Part shown: piece by piece, positions 1 through 9,196 of the stretch
Layout of the letters: each line of letters opens with the position of its first letter
Position numbering within the stretch: position 1 is the first letter of the stretch
Assembly: GCF_001691555.1 (NCBI RefSeq)
Contig: NZ_MAYN01000008.1
Span: 2,568,892 to 2,632,891 of the forward strand
DNA from: Pantoea eucrina
GTDB lineage: Bacteria > Pseudomonadota > Gammaproteobacteria > Enterobacterales > Enterobacteriaceae
DNA length: 64,000 bases
Direction: 5' to 3'
Made by a program: the position numbers and the translations under genes
The notes under the pieces: model-generated
The model's input: the letters and a program-made list of their open reading frames with translations, nothing else
What the model was told of the DNA's origin: nothing
Databases searched by the model: none

Positions 1-96
1 AATCACGCTCAGGTCATCATCAGTCAGCTTGCCCCACTGCTCTTTGCATTTTCCTTTGAACTGTTTCCAGCTGCCGCTCGCTTCATCTCTGTTCAT
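1..96 (-). CDS. yjbJ: CsbD-family stress protein YjbJ, N-terminal part (runs off left edge)
   Basis: The start codon is the complement of CAT at 94-96, and 32 codons are visible before the window ends. They begin MNRDEASGSWKQFKGK and continue with KEQWGKLTDDDL, which is the CsbD fold signature (small hydrophilic helical protein). E. coli YjbJ is about 69 residues, so roughly half is present. CsbD proteins are abundant under general or osmotic stress; their molecular role is unknown. Position next to dinF-lexA matches the K-12 order dinF-yjbJ-zur. A cysteine at residue 17 is a small departure from the usual lysine/valine-rich stretch. Identity is clear; function is not. Confidence 0.9.
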   Translation of the reverse strand, partial: MNRDEASGSWKQFKGKCKEQWGKLTDDDLSVI

Positions 97-241
97 TACG
101 CGTCTCCACAGTTTGCTGAGCCAGACGGAACGCCACCACAGCGGTGGCTGAACCGCCGCCTGACCTGCGATCTGTCCTATTAAGGTTAACCGTCGCAGCA
201 CAATTCGCCAGTTTTATGCGCTGCCGGTTAACCCGATGACA

Positions 242-1564
242 TTACACGCTGAACCAGCTGTCGCGCCGCCAGTGATAGCGCCATATCAGTCCCAGAGTAA
301 TGCCTCTTAACGCGAGGAATACGGTAATAGCCAGCCATAAGCCATGGTTCCCGAGCCACGGCAGCGTCAGCAGCGTCAGTGCATAGCCCAGCGCCGCCAG
401 CAGCATGCTGTTGCGCATATCGCGGCCGCGTGTGGCCCCGATAAACATACCGTCCAGCAGATAGCACCAGACGCCAGCCAGCGGCAGGATCACCTGCCAG
501 ATAAGGTAGCGGTCGGCCGCTTCGCGCAGCGATTCAATAGAGGTCAGCAGCGCGATAATTGCCGGGCCGCAGACGGCGTAAATTACCGCAAACAGCAGCG
601 CCACGATGCCCGCCTGCCGGCAGGCGGCATACCAGATCAGCCGCAGCCGGCTGCGATCGCCTGCGCCGGTGGCCTCACCGGAGCAGGCTTCCACCGCGTA
701 GGCAAAGCCATCCAGCGCATAGGCGGTAAAGGTCAGAAACATCAGCAATACCGCATTGACCGCGACCACCTCAGGGCCGAGCCGCGCGCCCAGCAGCGTC
801 AGCGAGGCAAAGCAGAGCTGCAGCAGCAGCGAACGCAGCATGATGTCGCGGTTAAGACGGAACAGGCGCGCGGTGTCGCCGCGCCAGCTGGCTTTGAGCA
901 GTGAAAATGATATGCCGCGCAGCGCCAGCACACGTGCCACCATCCACAGCCCTGCCGCCAGCGTCACATAATCCGCGACGGCGGTGGCCGCGGCGGCACC
1001 CGCCACGCCCCAGTGCCACTGCAGAACAAACAGCAAATCAAGCAGGATATTCACAACGTTACCAGTGATGAGCAGCACCATTGGTGCGCGCGCATACTGT
1101 ACGCCGAGCAGCCAGCCCAGGATCACCAGATTTGCCAGTGTGGCAGGCGCACTGAGCCAGCGGATAGCGATAAAGGTTTGTGCCTGCTGCTGCACCGCCT
1201 CGCTGCCACCCATCAGCGCGGCCGCCAGCTCGCTGACCGGGGTACGTAATGCAATGAACAGCACGCCTGCTGTCAGCGCAATCAGCATCGGCTGGATCAG
1301 CGCACGCGCCAGCGCAGGTGTATCCCGGGCGCCAAATGCCTGTGCCGTCAGACCGGTGGTGCTCATGCGCAGAAACAGCAGCAGCATAAATACAAAGCTG
1401 GTGGCGGTTGCGCCCACGGCCACGCCGCCGAGATAAACCGGACTGTCGAGGTGACCAATAATAGCCGTATCCACAATGCCCAGCAGCGGTACGCTGATGT
1501 TAGAGAGGATCATTGGCAGCGCCAGCCGCCAGAGCGTGCGGTCAGAAGAGGTAAACAGCGGCAT
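242..1564 (-). CDS. dinF: MATE-family efflux protein DinF
   Basis: 440 residues, the usual MATE length, with about 12 hydrophobic segments across the whole protein. It starts MPLFTSSDRTLWRLALPMIL and contains the conserved GWLLGVQYARAP and RDIMLRSLLLQL stretches of enterobacterial DinF. It is an inner-membrane multidrug/toxin extrusion carrier driven by an ion gradient; E. coli DinF is linked to oxidative and bile-salt protection. It lies downstream of lexA on the same strand with a 129-bp gap, so it is expected to be SOS-induced by readthrough from the lexA promoter. A strong hairpin in that gap could reduce readthrough. I see no separate LexA box before dinF. Confidence 0.95.
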   Translation of the reverse strand: MPLFTSSDRTLWRLALPMILSNISVPLLGIVDTAIIGHLDSPVYLGGVAVGATATSFVFMLLLFLRMSTTGLTAQAFGARDTPALARALIQPMLIALTAGVLFIALRTPVSELAAALMGGSEAVQQQAQTFIAIRWLSAPATLANLVILGWLLGVQYARAPMVLLITGNVVNILLDLLFVLQWHWGVAGAAAATAVADYVTLAAGLWMVARVLALRGISFSLLKASWRGDTARLFRLNRDIMLRSLLLQLCFASLTLLGARLGPEVVAVNAVLLMFLTFTAYALDGFAYAVEACSGEATGAGDRSRLRLIWYAACRQAGIVALLFAVIYAVCGPAIIALLTSIESLREAADRYLIWQVILPLAGVWCYLLDGMFIGATRGRDMRNSMLLAALGYALTLLTLPWLGNHGLWLAITVFLALRGITLGLIWRYHWRRDSWFSV

Positions 1565-1646
1565 CAGCCAGTCCTGTTAATGCGGGCAACGCGCCTCATG
1601 CAGCTGCACGGCGTCACGGTTGGAAGCAGAGGGGTAATATAGCAGA

Positions 1647-1674
1647 CTGCGGTCTGTGCAGGCACAGACCGCAG
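1647..1674 (-). terminator. Hairpin between lexA and dinF (attenuator candidate)
   Basis: A perfect 12-bp stem CTGCGGTCTGTG / CACAGACCGCAG closes a 4-nt loop. It begins 20 bp after the lexA stop. No U-run follows on the minus strand, so it is not a strong Rho-independent terminator. It may partially attenuate or stabilise the 3' end of lexA mRNA, lowering dinF relative to lexA. Confidence 0.6.
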
Positions 1675-1693
1675 CAGGGGGACTAACCAGGTA

Positions 1694-2308
1694 TTACAGC
1701 CATTCACCGGTGCGGACAATACCCACCGCCAGACCTTCAACGGTCAGTGACTGCTGGCGCGTATCCACTTCGATAGGCTGAAAATCGCTGTTTTCTGGCA
1801 GCAGATGCACGATAGCACCCTGCTTTTTCCAGCGTTTTACGGTGACTTCATCATCGATGCGCGCTACCACGACCTGGCCGTTACGCACATCCTGGGTTTT
1901 ATGTACGGCAAGCAGATCGCCATCCATAATCCCGATATCTTTCATCGACATTCCGCTGACGCGCAGCAGAAAATCAGCGCTCGGCTTAAACAGGTTAGCA
2001 TCGACCTGATAATGGGTCTCGATGTGCTCCTGAGCCAGCAGCGGCTCGCCGGCAGCCACACGTCCGATTAACGGCAATCCGCCGCTTGTCTCTTCTTCCA
2101 TCAGCAAGCGAATGCCGCGTGAGGCGCCAGAGACAATCTCAATGACCCCTTTACGCGCCAGCGCTTTCAGGTGCTCTTCAGCCGCATTGGGTGAGCGGAA
2201 GCCCAGCTGTGAAGCAATTTCAGCACGCGTTGGTGGCATGCCGGTTGAATTAATATGGTCGCGAATCAGGTCATAGACCTGCTGCTGCCTGCTGGTTAAC
2301 GCTTTCAT
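1694..2308 (-). CDS. lexA: SOS repressor LexA
   Basis: 204 residues (E. coli 202). Residues 1-70 form the winged-helix DNA-binding domain ([15 protein letters not shown]...). The self-cleavage site is Ala86-Gly87 in GRVAAGEP. The catalytic dyad is Ser121 (SGMSMKD) and Lys158 (EVTVKRW), matching E. coli S119/K156 with a two-residue offset from extra residues in the linker. It represses the SOS regulon; RecA filaments stimulate its autoproteolysis. Two LexA boxes lie immediately upstream, giving autoregulation as in E. coli. dinF follows on the same strand. Confidence 0.98.
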   Translation of the reverse strand: MKALTSRQQQVYDLIRDHINSTGMPPTRAEIASQLGFRSPNAAEEHLKALARKGVIEIVSGASRGIRLLMEEETSGGLPLIGRVAAGEPLLAQEHIETHYQVDANLFKPSADFLLRVSGMSMKDIGIMDGDLLAVHKTQDVRNGQVVVARIDDEVTVKRWKKQGAIVHLLPENSDFQPIEVDTRQQSLTVEGLAVGIVRTGEWL

Positions 2309-2316
2309 CCCGCCCC

Positions 2317-2351
2317 CTGGTTGTTTATACAGTCGCTGTGAGTATATACAG
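2317..2351 (-). promoter_or_regulatory. Two LexA (SOS) boxes in the lexA promoter
   Basis: Read on the minus strand, the distal box at 2336-2351 is CTGTATATACTCACAG, a full CTGT-N8-ACAG match. The proximal box at 2317-2332 is CTGTATAAACAACCAG, with one change in the right arm. They are separated by 3 bp and end 8 bp before the lexA start codon. The tandem arrangement is that of E. coli lexA, and implies tight autorepression. Confidence 0.95.
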
Positions 2352-2413
2352 GTATTGGCGAAATGAAAACCGCAGCTGCGGCAAAAATCAGCGATATATC
2401 GGTACTTCAGGCC

Positions 2414-2782
2414 TTAATGCGCGTGCGGCCAGAGCAGCGAAATCCAGACAAACAGCGCAAGCAGAATGGTCAGCAGCACGGCGGCAGAGCCCATATCTTT
2501 GGCGCGCCCCGCCAGCGGGTGACGCTCCTGACCAATTCTGTCGACCACCGCTTCAATCGCGCTGTTCAGGATCTCTACCACCACCACCAGCATCACCGAG
2601 CCAATCAGCAGCACGCGCGTCACCGCGTCCACATCCAGCCAGCAGGCGATGACCACCGCGATCGCCGCCGCGATCGCCTCCTGACGAAAAGCCGCCTCAT
2701 GTTGCCACGCTGCGCGTATACCCTGCCAGGAGTAGCCTGCGGCTTTGATAATGCGCAGCAGGCCGGTAACGTTATTTGCCAT
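2414..2782 (-). CDS. dgkA: Diacylglycerol kinase DgkA
   Basis: 122 residues, the same length as E. coli DgkA, from [19 protein letters not shown]. Three membrane helices follow an amphipathic N-terminus. The conserved catalytic stretch [13 protein letters not shown] (residues 70-82) and [11 protein letters not shown] (92-102) are intact. It phosphorylates diacylglycerol to phosphatidate in the inner membrane, recycling lipid from membrane-derived oligosaccharide synthesis. The longer upstream open frame is not used: the MANN start aligns exactly with the family. It is divergent from plsB, which makes the same pathway intermediate from glycerol-3-phosphate. Confidence 0.97.
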   Translation of the reverse strand: MANNVTGLLRIIKAAGYSWQGIRAAWQHEAAFRQEAIAAAIAVVIACWLDVDAVTRVLLIGSVMLVVVVEILNSAIEAVVDRIGQERHPLAGRAKDMGSAAVLLTILLALFVWISLLWPHAH

Positions 2783-2788
2783 GGATAG

Positions 2789-2816
2789 GGAACCCTTGAG
2801 TAATTTTGGCGTCAAT
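2789..2816 (+). promoter_or_regulatory. Candidate sigma-E promoter for plsB
   Basis: GGAACCC at 2789-2795 and TCAAT at 2812-2816 are separated by 16 bp, close to the sigma-E pattern GGAACTT-N16-TCAAA/TCTGA. It lies about 95 bp before plsB and just upstream of the divergent dgkA start. In E. coli plsB is reported to be sigma-E activated, which supports the reading. The assignment is by pattern only. Confidence 0.5.
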
Positions 2817-2909
2817 GAGTGCGCAGCGTACGATGGCACAGCCACAGATCTTCGCTGCACTTTCTGGTATGCTTGCCGCGCTTTGCTAACAAGAGGCTTC
2901 AAGTTGTCT

Positions 2910-5333
2910 ATGTCAGGTTGGCGTAAACTCTATTACAAATTATTGAATTTACCACTCTCTATTTTGGTAAAAAGTAAGGTCATACCGACCGATCCGGTTT
3001 CGGAGCACGGTATCGATCCCACCCGTCCCGTGATGTATGTTTTGCCTTATGATTCAAAGGCGGACCTGCTTACATTGCGCAATCAGTGTCTGCGGCTTGA
3101 TCTGCCCGATCCGCTGGCGCCGCTGGAGATTGACGGTACGCTGCTGCCGCGCCATGTGTTTATCCATGACGGCCCGCGCGTCTTCCCTTATTACGTGGCG
3201 AATCCGGAGTCAGTGAAACTGTTTCACGACTATCTGGATCTGCACCGTAATAATCCGCAGCTGGATGTCCAGATGCTGCCGGTGGCGGTGATGTTTGGCC
3301 GGGCACCGGGCCGTGAAATTCAGGGTGAGCCCACGCCGCATCTGCGCGTACTGAATGGCGTGCAGAAGTTTTTTGCCATTCTCTGGCACGGCCGCGACAG
3401 CTTTGTCCGCTTCTCTTCTACCGTCTCGCTGCGCCAGATGGCGACTGAACATGGTACGGATAAGTCGATTGCGCAGAAACTGGCACGCGTGGCGCGTATT
3501 CATTTTGCCCGTCAGCGTCTGGCAGCGGTAGGACCCAGCCTGCCTGCCCGTCAGGATCTGTTCAACAAACTGCTGCAGTCGAAAGCGATTGAAAAAGCCG
3601 TTGAGGATGAAGCGCGCAGCAAAAAGATTTCGCATGAAAAAGCGCAGCAAAACGCCGTTGAGATGATGGAAGAGATCGCGGCGGACTTCTCGTACGAGGC
3701 GATCCGCGTCACCGACCGTATCATGGGCTGGCTCTGGAGCCGGCTCTATCAGGGCATTAACGTAAACGGCGGCGAGCGCGTGCGTCAGCTGGCGCAGGAT
3801 GGCCATGAAATAGTCTATGTGCCCTGCCACCGCAGCCATATGGATTACCTGCTGCTCTCCTACGTGCTTTATCATCAGGGACTGGTGCCGCCGCACATCG
3901 CTGCCGGTATCAATCTCAACTTCTGGCCAGCCGGACCGATTTTCCGCCGGCTGGGGGCCTTCTTTATTCGCCGTACTTTCAAGGGCAATAAACTCTACTC
4001 CACCGTATTCCGCGAATATCTGGGCGAGCTGTTCAGCCGTGGCTACTCGGTTGAGTACTTTGTTGAGGGCGGGCGCTCGCGCACCGGTCGCCTGCTCGAT
4101 CCCAAAACCGGCACGCTCTCCATGACGCTGCAGGCGCTGCTGCGCGGCGGCAGCCGCCCGATCACCTTCGTCCCGATTTACATCGGCTATGAGCATGTAA
4201 TGGAAGTGGGGACTTACGCCAAAGAGCTGCGCGGCGCGGCGAAAGAGAAAGAGGGCTTTGTGCAGATGGTGCGCGGCCTGCGTAAGTTGCGCAATCTTGG
4301 TCAGGGCTACGTTAACTTTGGTGAACCGCTGCCGCTGGTTAACTATCTGAACAAGCATATTCCTGAGTGGCGCGAGGCAATTGACCCTATCGATCCGCAG
4401 CGCCCCGCGTGGATGACGCCAGCGGTGAACGATATCGCTGCCAGCCTGATGGTACGTATTAACGAAGCGGGTGCGGCCAACGCCATGAACCTGTGTGTGA
4501 CCGCGCTGCTGGCGTCGCGTCAGCGCTCACTGACGCGTGAGCAGCTGACGGAGCAGCTGGAGTGTTACACGCAGCTGCTGCGCAACGTGCCCTATTCACC
4601 GGAAGCCACGGTGCCCGATCTGAGCGCCGAAGCGCTGCTGGATCACGCGATGGGCATGAACAAGTTTGAAACCGAGCAGGACAGCATCGGCGATATCATT
4701 ATTCTGCCGCGCGAGCAGGCCGTGCTGATGACCTACTACCGCAATAACATTCAGCATATGCTGGTGATGCCGTCGCTGATTGCGGCGATTGTGCAGCAGC
4801 ACCGCGAAATCAGTGAAGCCGAGCTTCTGCGTCAGGTGAGTCTGGTCTATCCGATGCTGAAAAGTGAGCTGTTCCTGCGCTGGGAAAGTGCTGAACTGCC
4901 GGCGCTGCTTAATGCGCTGTGTGCGGAGATGGCGCGGCAGGGTCTGGTGACGCAGCTGGACGGGCAGATTAAGCTGAGCGCCGCGCGCTACCGCACGCTG
5001 CAGCTGCTGGCGGCCGGTATTCGTGAAACGCTGCAGCGCTTTGCGATCACCTTTGCCATTCTCAGCGCCAAACCCACGATTAACCGTGGCACGCTGGAGA
5101 AAGAGAGTCGTACGCTGGCGCAGCGTCTGTCAGTGCTGCACGGTATCAATGCTCCGGAGTTCTTTGATAAAGCGGTGTTTACCACGCTGGTGCTGACGCT
5201 GCGCGATGAGCGTTATATCAGCGACTCCGGTGATGCCGATGCGGAGCGCACGCACGTGATGTGGCAGATGCTGGCGGAGCTGGTCACCAGCGATGTGCGT
5301 CTGACAATTGAAAGTGCGGTCGCACACGAGTAA
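2910..5333 (+). CDS. plsB: Glycerol-3-phosphate O-acyltransferase PlsB
   Basis: 807 residues, identical in length to E. coli PlsB, using the ATG that gives [17 protein letters not shown]. The acyltransferase block I HX4D is His307-Asp312 in [20 protein letters not shown] (384-393) is the glycerol-3-phosphate binding block. It carries out the first committed step of phospholipid synthesis, acylating sn-1 of glycerol-3-phosphate at the inner membrane. An in-frame extension 55 codons upstream exists but has no family similarity. It is divergent from dgkA and convergent with ubiA. Confidence 0.98.
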   Translation: MSGWRKLYYKLLNLPLSILVKSKVIPTDPVSEHGIDPTRPVMYVLPYDSKADLLTLRNQCLRLDLPDPLAPLEIDGTLLPRHVFIHDGPRVFPYYVANPESVKLFHDYLDLHRNNPQLDVQMLPVAVMFGRAPGREIQGEPTPHLRVLNGVQKFFAILWHGRDSFVRFSSTVSLRQMATEHGTDKSIAQKLARVARIHFARQRLAAVGPSLPARQDLFNKLLQSKAIEKAVEDEARSKKISHEKAQQNAVEMMEEIAADFSYEAIRVTDRIMGWLWSRLYQGINVNGGERVRQLAQDGHEIVYVPCHRSHMDYLLLSYVLYHQGLVPPHIAAGINLNFWPAGPIFRRLGAFFIRRTFKGNKLYSTVFREYLGELFSRGYSVEYFVEGGRSRTGRLLDPKTGTLSMTLQALLRGGSRPITFVPIYIGYEHVMEVGTYAKELRGAAKEKEGFVQMVRGLRKLRNLGQGYVNFGEPLPLVNYLNKHIPEWREAIDPIDPQRPAWMTPAVNDIAASLMVRINEAGAANAMNLCVTALLASRQRSLTREQLTEQLECYTQLLRNVPYSPEATVPDLSAEALLDHAMGMNKFETEQDSIGDIIILPREQAVLMTYYRNNIQHMLVMPSLIAAIVQQHREISEAELLRQVSLVYPMLKSELFLRWESAELPALLNALCAEMARQGLVTQLDGQIKLSAARYRTLQLLAAGIRETLQRFAITFAILSAKPTINRGTLEKESRTLAQRLSVLHGINAPEFFDKAVFTTLVLTLRDERYISDSGDADAERTHVMWQMLAELVTSDVRLTIESAVAHE

Positions 5334-5337
5334 GGCA

Positions 5338-5365
5338 GGCAGGGACGCTCTTATGCGTCCCTGCC
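5338..5365. terminator. Bidirectional hairpin between plsB and ubiA
   Basis: A perfect 11-bp stem GGCAGGGACGC / GCGTCCCTGCC with a 6-nt loop fills the 35-bp space between two convergent stop codons. There is no clear U-run on either side, so it may act mainly as an mRNA 3'-end stabiliser or a shared weak terminator. Confidence 0.7.
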
Positions 5366-5368
5366 GGT

Positions 5369-6253
5369 TCAGAACAGCGCCAGAAACGGCTGCGTATTCA
5401 GCAGCACACCCGCAAACAGCACCAGCCCCACGTAGTTATTGTTCAGAAACGCCTGAAAGCAGGCGTCACGTTCGCGCCGGGCGATCAGGCTCTGCTGATA
5501 GACAAACAGCGCGCCGGCAGCCAGCAGTGACCAGTAGAAGGCCCCGTTCAGATTCAGTATGCTTCCCACCAGCGCCATCAGCCCCAGCGCAGCCAGCTGC
5601 AGCAGGCCAATAATCAGCTTGTCAAAACGACCAAACAGAATCGCCGTGGATTTGACGCCTATTTTCAGATCGTCATCGCGATCCACCATGGCGTACTGCG
5701 TATCGTAGGCCACCGTCCAGCAGATGTTGGCGAAGAACACCAGCCAGCAGACTAAAGGTAAGGACTCACTTACGGCGGCCCACCCCATCGGGATCGCCCA
5801 GCCAAAAGCTGCGCCGAGCACCACCTGCGGCAGATGGGTATAGCGCTTCATAAAGGGATAGACCCACGCCAGCGCCAGCCCGCCAAAAGAGAGCAGGATG
5901 GTCATGCGATTCATGGTCAGCACCAGCATAAATGCCAGCAGGCCCAGAGCAGCAAACAGCAGCTTTGCCTCTTTCTCTGAAACCGCCCCGCTCGCCAGCG
6001 GCCGGCCAGCGGTGCGTTTGACGTGGCCATCCACGTTGCGATCGGCGTAATCGTTGATGACGCAGCCCGCAGCGCGCATCACAATCACGCCGAGCACAAA
6101 TACGATCAGCACCGGAAGCGGCGGCACCGCCATGCCAGCCAGCCACAGCGCCCAGAGCGTAGGCCACATCAGCAGCAGCGTGCCGATAGGTTTGTCGATG
6201 CGCATCAGGCGGCTGTAAGCCTGCCATTTGCTTGCAGTTAATGATTTTTGCAC
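5369..6253 (-). CDS. ubiA: 4-hydroxybenzoate octaprenyltransferase UbiA
   Basis: 294 residues, a polytopic membrane prenyltransferase. The two Asp-rich motifs are intact: NDYADRNVD (residues 67-75) and [13 protein letters not shown] (183-195). It prenylates 4-hydroxybenzoate in ubiquinone synthesis. The start is GTG (complement of CAC at 6251-6253), preceded by AAGGA; it lies 4 bp after the ubiC stop and aligns with the E. coli N-terminus. The C-terminal tail is about 4 residues longer than in E. coli. It forms a ubiCA operon, so substrate is made and used by adjacent genes. Confidence 0.97.
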   Translation of the reverse strand: MQKSLTASKWQAYSRLMRIDKPIGTLLLMWPTLWALWLAGMAVPPLPVLIVFVLGVIVMRAAGCVINDYADRNVDGHVKRTAGRPLASGAVSEKEAKLLFAALGLLAFMLVLTMNRMTILLSFGGLALAWVYPFMKRYTHLPQVVLGAAFGWAIPMGWAAVSESLPLVCWLVFFANICWTVAYDTQYAMVDRDDDLKIGVKSTAILFGRFDKLIIGLLQLAALGLMALVGSILNLNGAFYWSLLAAGALFVYQQSLIARRERDACFQAFLNNNYVGLVLFAGVLLNTQPFLALF

Positions 6254-6257
6254 GGTT

Positions 6258-6773
6258 TCATCCTTGCTGCAGCGCGCGGTAAAGCGGCGATGCCGGTAAA
6301 AAAAGTTCAGTTAACAGAAGGGGCTTGTCCGACAGGCGCAGACGCGAACGCCGTCCCCAGAGATCGCCGGCCTGGCCGGGATGAATAAAGTCACGGCTCA
6401 GCGCGGAAGAGGCAAAAAGATAGCGCCCCAGTGGACGTGTGCCAAGCTGCTGCAGCATCTGCTCCGGTCCCTGCAGCGTACTTTCCGGCACCACGGTGCG
6501 CCCCAGCAGCCACGGCTCACCGTCGCCACACAGCACGATTTCGCGCAGCCAGAAGCGCGTATCATCCGGCAGAAAAGCAGCTTCCGCTGCCACTTCCGCT
6601 GCGCTGACAAAGCCTTCACGGAGAGGTTCAACGGTAACCTGCCCGCAGTGCTGCTCAAAACGGCGCGTCATGGAATCTTCTTCCAGCAGCCAGTCGAGCA
6701 AGGGTGCTGGCAGCGGGATGGAGGCGGATAGCCACTGCAGGGCATATAACTGGCGCAGCGCATCGTGCGACAT
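6258..6773 (-). CDS. ubiC: Chorismate lyase UbiC
   Basis: 171 residues (E. coli 165). It converts chorismate to 4-hydroxybenzoate and pyruvate, the entry step of ubiquinone synthesis. Recognisable stretches are [39 protein letters not shown] and [22 protein letters not shown]. The C-terminus carries a short extension (YRALQQG) after the usual PASPLY end. First gene of the ubiCA pair. The malEFGK-lamB-malM genes found next to ubiC in K-12 are absent here; psiE adjoins instead. Confidence 0.96.
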   Translation of the reverse strand: MSHDALRQLYALQWLSASIPLPAPLLDWLLEEDSMTRRFEQHCGQVTVEPLREGFVSAAEVAAEAAFLPDDTRFWLREIVLCGDGEPWLLGRTVVPESTLQGPEQMLQQLGTRPLGRYLFASSALSRDFIHPGQAGDLWGRRSRLRLSDKPLLLTELFLPASPLYRALQQG

Positions 6774-6816
6774 CAGGCGATCTCCGGCAAAAAAGTTGCC
6801 TCAGTTTACCGCAGAG

Positions 6817-6838
6817 CGCGGCCGCTGGCACGGCCGCG
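6817..6838 (-). terminator. Hairpin after psiE
   Basis: A perfect 8-bp GC stem CGCGGCCG / CGGCCGCG with a 6-nt loop lies 24 bp downstream of the psiE stop and 43 bp upstream of ubiC. There is no U-run, so termination strength is uncertain. Confidence 0.5.
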
Positions 6839-6862
6839 AACGCCAGGGAGAATAATGACCGT

Positions 6863-7273
6863 TTATTCGCGCTTCAGCCGGTTGCTGTTTGCCAGCCATA
6901 GTGTGACCACCAGAATCAGAATTGCGGCCGAATAGCAGAGCGTGTCGAACGGATTTTTATGGTCAACAATAATCAGCCGGATAATGGCGGTGATGCCGAT
7001 ATAAACAAAGTAGCGCAGCGGAAAGTGATAGCCCGACTGGAAATATTTCACAATCAGCGCGATAAATTCAAAGTAGAGAAAGTAGATCACAATGCCTTCA
7101 ATCAGCAGATAGGATGACGCCTGCTCACCGGTGCTGAACAGCACGTTAGCCAGATGAATCGTCTCCTTGCCGAGAAAAACAACCAGGATCACGGCCAGGA
7201 TCAACAGGCCGATATTAAGTACCCACTGCAGCACCGTCGCGATGAGCTGACCGGCGGCTGATTTATCTGTCAT
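6863..7273 (-). CDS. psiE: Phosphate-starvation-inducible membrane protein PsiE
   Basis: 136 residues, exactly the E. coli length, when started at [21 protein letters not shown] lies 7 nt before this ATG. A start 7 codons earlier is possible but less well supported. Four hydrophobic segments and the conserved [17 protein letters not shown] and [17 protein letters not shown] stretches identify PsiE. It is an inner-membrane protein of unknown mechanism, induced by phosphate starvation and cAMP-CRP in E. coli. A near-ideal CRP site lies upstream between psiE and yjbB. Its neighbour yjbB is also a phosphate-linked gene. Confidence 0.93.
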   Translation of the reverse strand: MTDKSAAGQLIATVLQWVLNIGLLILAVILVVFLGKETIHLANVLFSTGEQASSYLLIEGIVIYFLYFEFIALIVKYFQSGYHFPLRYFVYIGITAIIRLIIVDHKNPFDTLCYSAAILILVVTLWLANSNRLKRE

Positions 7274-7558
7274 TGCTGCGTCCTTAGTGCGCAAACGAGA
7301 AGGGCACTATCATGCTGCAATGTGATCTGAATCACAATATGACGTTAAGAGCGCCGTTCTCTGCCGGGCGCGCCGTAAACGCCGTGGATATCTCATTGCG
7401 GTGAGTGGGATTCAGCTACAGTTAACAGGTCGACACCGCTTCAGGTTATTTATATCTAACGAAAAATTCATGCGGTGCGATACCGTTCTTCCCCCGCTGC
7501 CGTGCTCGCCAGGCAGGCAGCTGGCTGCTTTTTGCCTGGCGTACAGGAGCCTGCGACC
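7274..7558. other. Divergent psiE/yjbB intergenic region
   Basis: 285 bp between the psiE start and the chosen yjbB start. It holds the CRP site at 7318-7339 and an in-frame upstream ATG for yjbB at 7475. I found no tRNA or small ORF with a convincing ribosome-binding site. Confidence 0.7.
7318..7339. promoter_or_regulatory. CRP-cAMP site between psiE and yjbB
   Basis: The core TGTGATCTGAATCACA at 7321-7336 is a perfect inverted repeat TGTGA-N6-TCACA. It is about 50 bp upstream of the psiE start and about 220 bp upstream of yjbB, so psiE is the likelier target. CRP control of psiE is known in E. coli. Confidence 0.85.
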
Positions 7559-9184
7559 GTGCTAACTCTGCTTAATCTGCTTTCTGCTGTCGCACTGCTG
7601 GTCTGGGGCACGCACATTGTGCGCACCGGCATCATGCGCGTTTACGGCGCCGATCTGCGGCGGGTACTGAGCCGCAGCGTGGAAAAAAAGCCAATGGCTT
7701 TTCTGGCCGGCATTGGCGTTACCGCTCTGGTGCAGAGCAGCAACGCCACTACGCTGCTGGTAACCTCGTTTGTGGCGCAAAATCTGGTCAGCCTTACGCC
7801 TGCTCTGGTGGTGGTGCTGGGGGCTGACGTCGGAACAGCCATTATGGCGCGCGTGCTGACCTTTGATCTCTCCTGGCTCTCGCCGCTGTTTATCTTTTTT
7901 GGCGTGGTCTTTTTCCTCAGCCGCAAACAGACGCGCGTCGGACAGATGGGCCGCGCCGCCATTGGTCTTGGCCTGATCCTGCTGGCGCTGCAGCTGATTG
8001 TCACCGCTGCGCGTCCGATCACGCAGGCCGCGGGCGTGCAGGTGCTGTTCTCTACGCTAACCGGCGATACGCTGCTGGATGCGCTGATTGGTGCCGTTTT
8101 TGCCATCGTCAGCTACTCCAGCCTGGCGGCGGTGCTGATCACCGCGACCCTGACGGCTGCTGGCGTGATCTCTTTCAAAGTTGCGCTCTGTCTGGTCATT
8201 GGTGCCAACCTCGGCAGCGGCCTGCTGGCGATGATCAACGCCAGCGGCTCTAATGCGGCAGGTAAGCGGGTGGCGCTCGGCAGCCTGCTGTTCAAGCTTA
8301 TCGGCAGCATTGCAGTGCTGCCGTTTGTGGATTTCATCGCTGATTTGCTGGATCGGCTGCCGGTGAATGATGAAGAGCTGGTGATCTTTTTCCACGTTTT
8401 CTACAACCTGACGCGCTGCCTGATCATGGTGCCGTTTGCAGCACCGATGGCGCGTCTCTGCCAGCGCATGATTGCCAACGACGCAGAGAATCAGGCGCAC
8501 CTCAAGCCCAGACATCTGGATAAAAGCGCGCTGGATACGCCTGCGCTGGCGCTGGTCAATGCGGCACGGGAGACCCTGCGTATGGGCGACGTGCTGGAGC
8601 AGATGCTGGAGTCGTTCAGCCGCGTGGTGCGGGGCGAACTGCGTGAAGCGCACCGGGTGCGGCAGCTGGATGATGATGTTGACGTGCTTTATACCGCCAT
8701 AAAACTCTATCTGGCGCGCATGCCGCGCGAAGATCTGGCGGAAGATGATTCGCGGCGCTGGGCTGAAATCATTGAGATGGCGCTGAATCTTGAGCAGGCG
8801 GGTGACATCATTGAGCGCATGAGCGGTGACGTTGCGGATAAATCGCTGCAGGCGCGACGCGCCTTTTCGGCAGAGGGGCTGGAAGAGCTGAATACGCTCC
8901 AGGAGCAGGTACTGAATAATCTGCGACTGAGCCTCTCCGTGTTTCTGTCGCATGATGTCACCAGCGCGAAACGGCTGCGACGAGCCAAACATCGCTTCCG
9001 TATTCTGATCCGCCGCTTCTCTCACTCACATGTGGAGCGGCTGCATCTGAATAACGTACAGAGCATTGAAACCAGTTCGCTGCATCTGGGGCTGCTGGGC
9101 GACATGAAGCGACTGAACTCGCTGTTCTGCGCAGTGGCCTATACGGTGCTGGATCAGCCGGAAGATGAGCGGGAGATGGATTAA
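7559..9184 (+). CDS. yjbB: Na/Pi cotransporter-family protein with PhoU-like domain, YjbB
   Basis: 541 residues from a GTG start with AGGAG upstream; this start gives the N-terminus (M)LTLLNLLSAVALLVWGTHI that aligns with E. coli YjbB. The ATG at 7475 would add 28 unsupported residues. The N-terminal half has two Na/Pi-cotransporter repeats including QSSNATT (59-65) and a second Q/S-rich repeat around SYSSLAAV. The C-terminal part (from about residue 340) is a helical PhoU-like domain. E. coli YjbB promotes phosphate export when overproduced. It is the last gene before the repeat array at 9197-10115. Confidence 0.92.
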   Translation: MLTLLNLLSAVALLVWGTHIVRTGIMRVYGADLRRVLSRSVEKKPMAFLAGIGVTALVQSSNATTLLVTSFVAQNLVSLTPALVVVLGADVGTAIMARVLTFDLSWLSPLFIFFGVVFFLSRKQTRVGQMGRAAIGLGLILLALQLIVTAARPITQAAGVQVLFSTLTGDTLLDALIGAVFAIVSYSSLAAVLITATLTAAGVISFKVALCLVIGANLGSGLLAMINASGSNAAGKRVALGSLLFKLIGSIAVLPFVDFIADLLDRLPVNDEELVIFFHVFYNLTRCLIMVPFAAPMARLCQRMIANDAENQAHLKPRHLDKSALDTPALALVNAARETLRMGDVLEQMLESFSRVVRGELREAHRVRQLDDDVDVLYTAIKLYLARMPREDLAEDDSRRWAEIIEMALNLEQAGDIIERMSGDVADKSLQARRAFSAEGLEELNTLQEQVLNNLRLSLSVFLSHDVTSAKRLRRAKHRFRILIRRFSHSHVERLHLNNVQSIETSSLHLGLLGDMKRLNSLFCAVAYTVLDQPEDEREMD

Positions 9185-9196
9185 GGTAAGGATGCC

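Noticed and set aside
7475..7558. ATG start for yjbB 28 codons upstream
   Set aside because: The extra residues lack similarity to the family; the GTG at 7559 has AGGAG upstream and aligns with the E. coli N-terminus.
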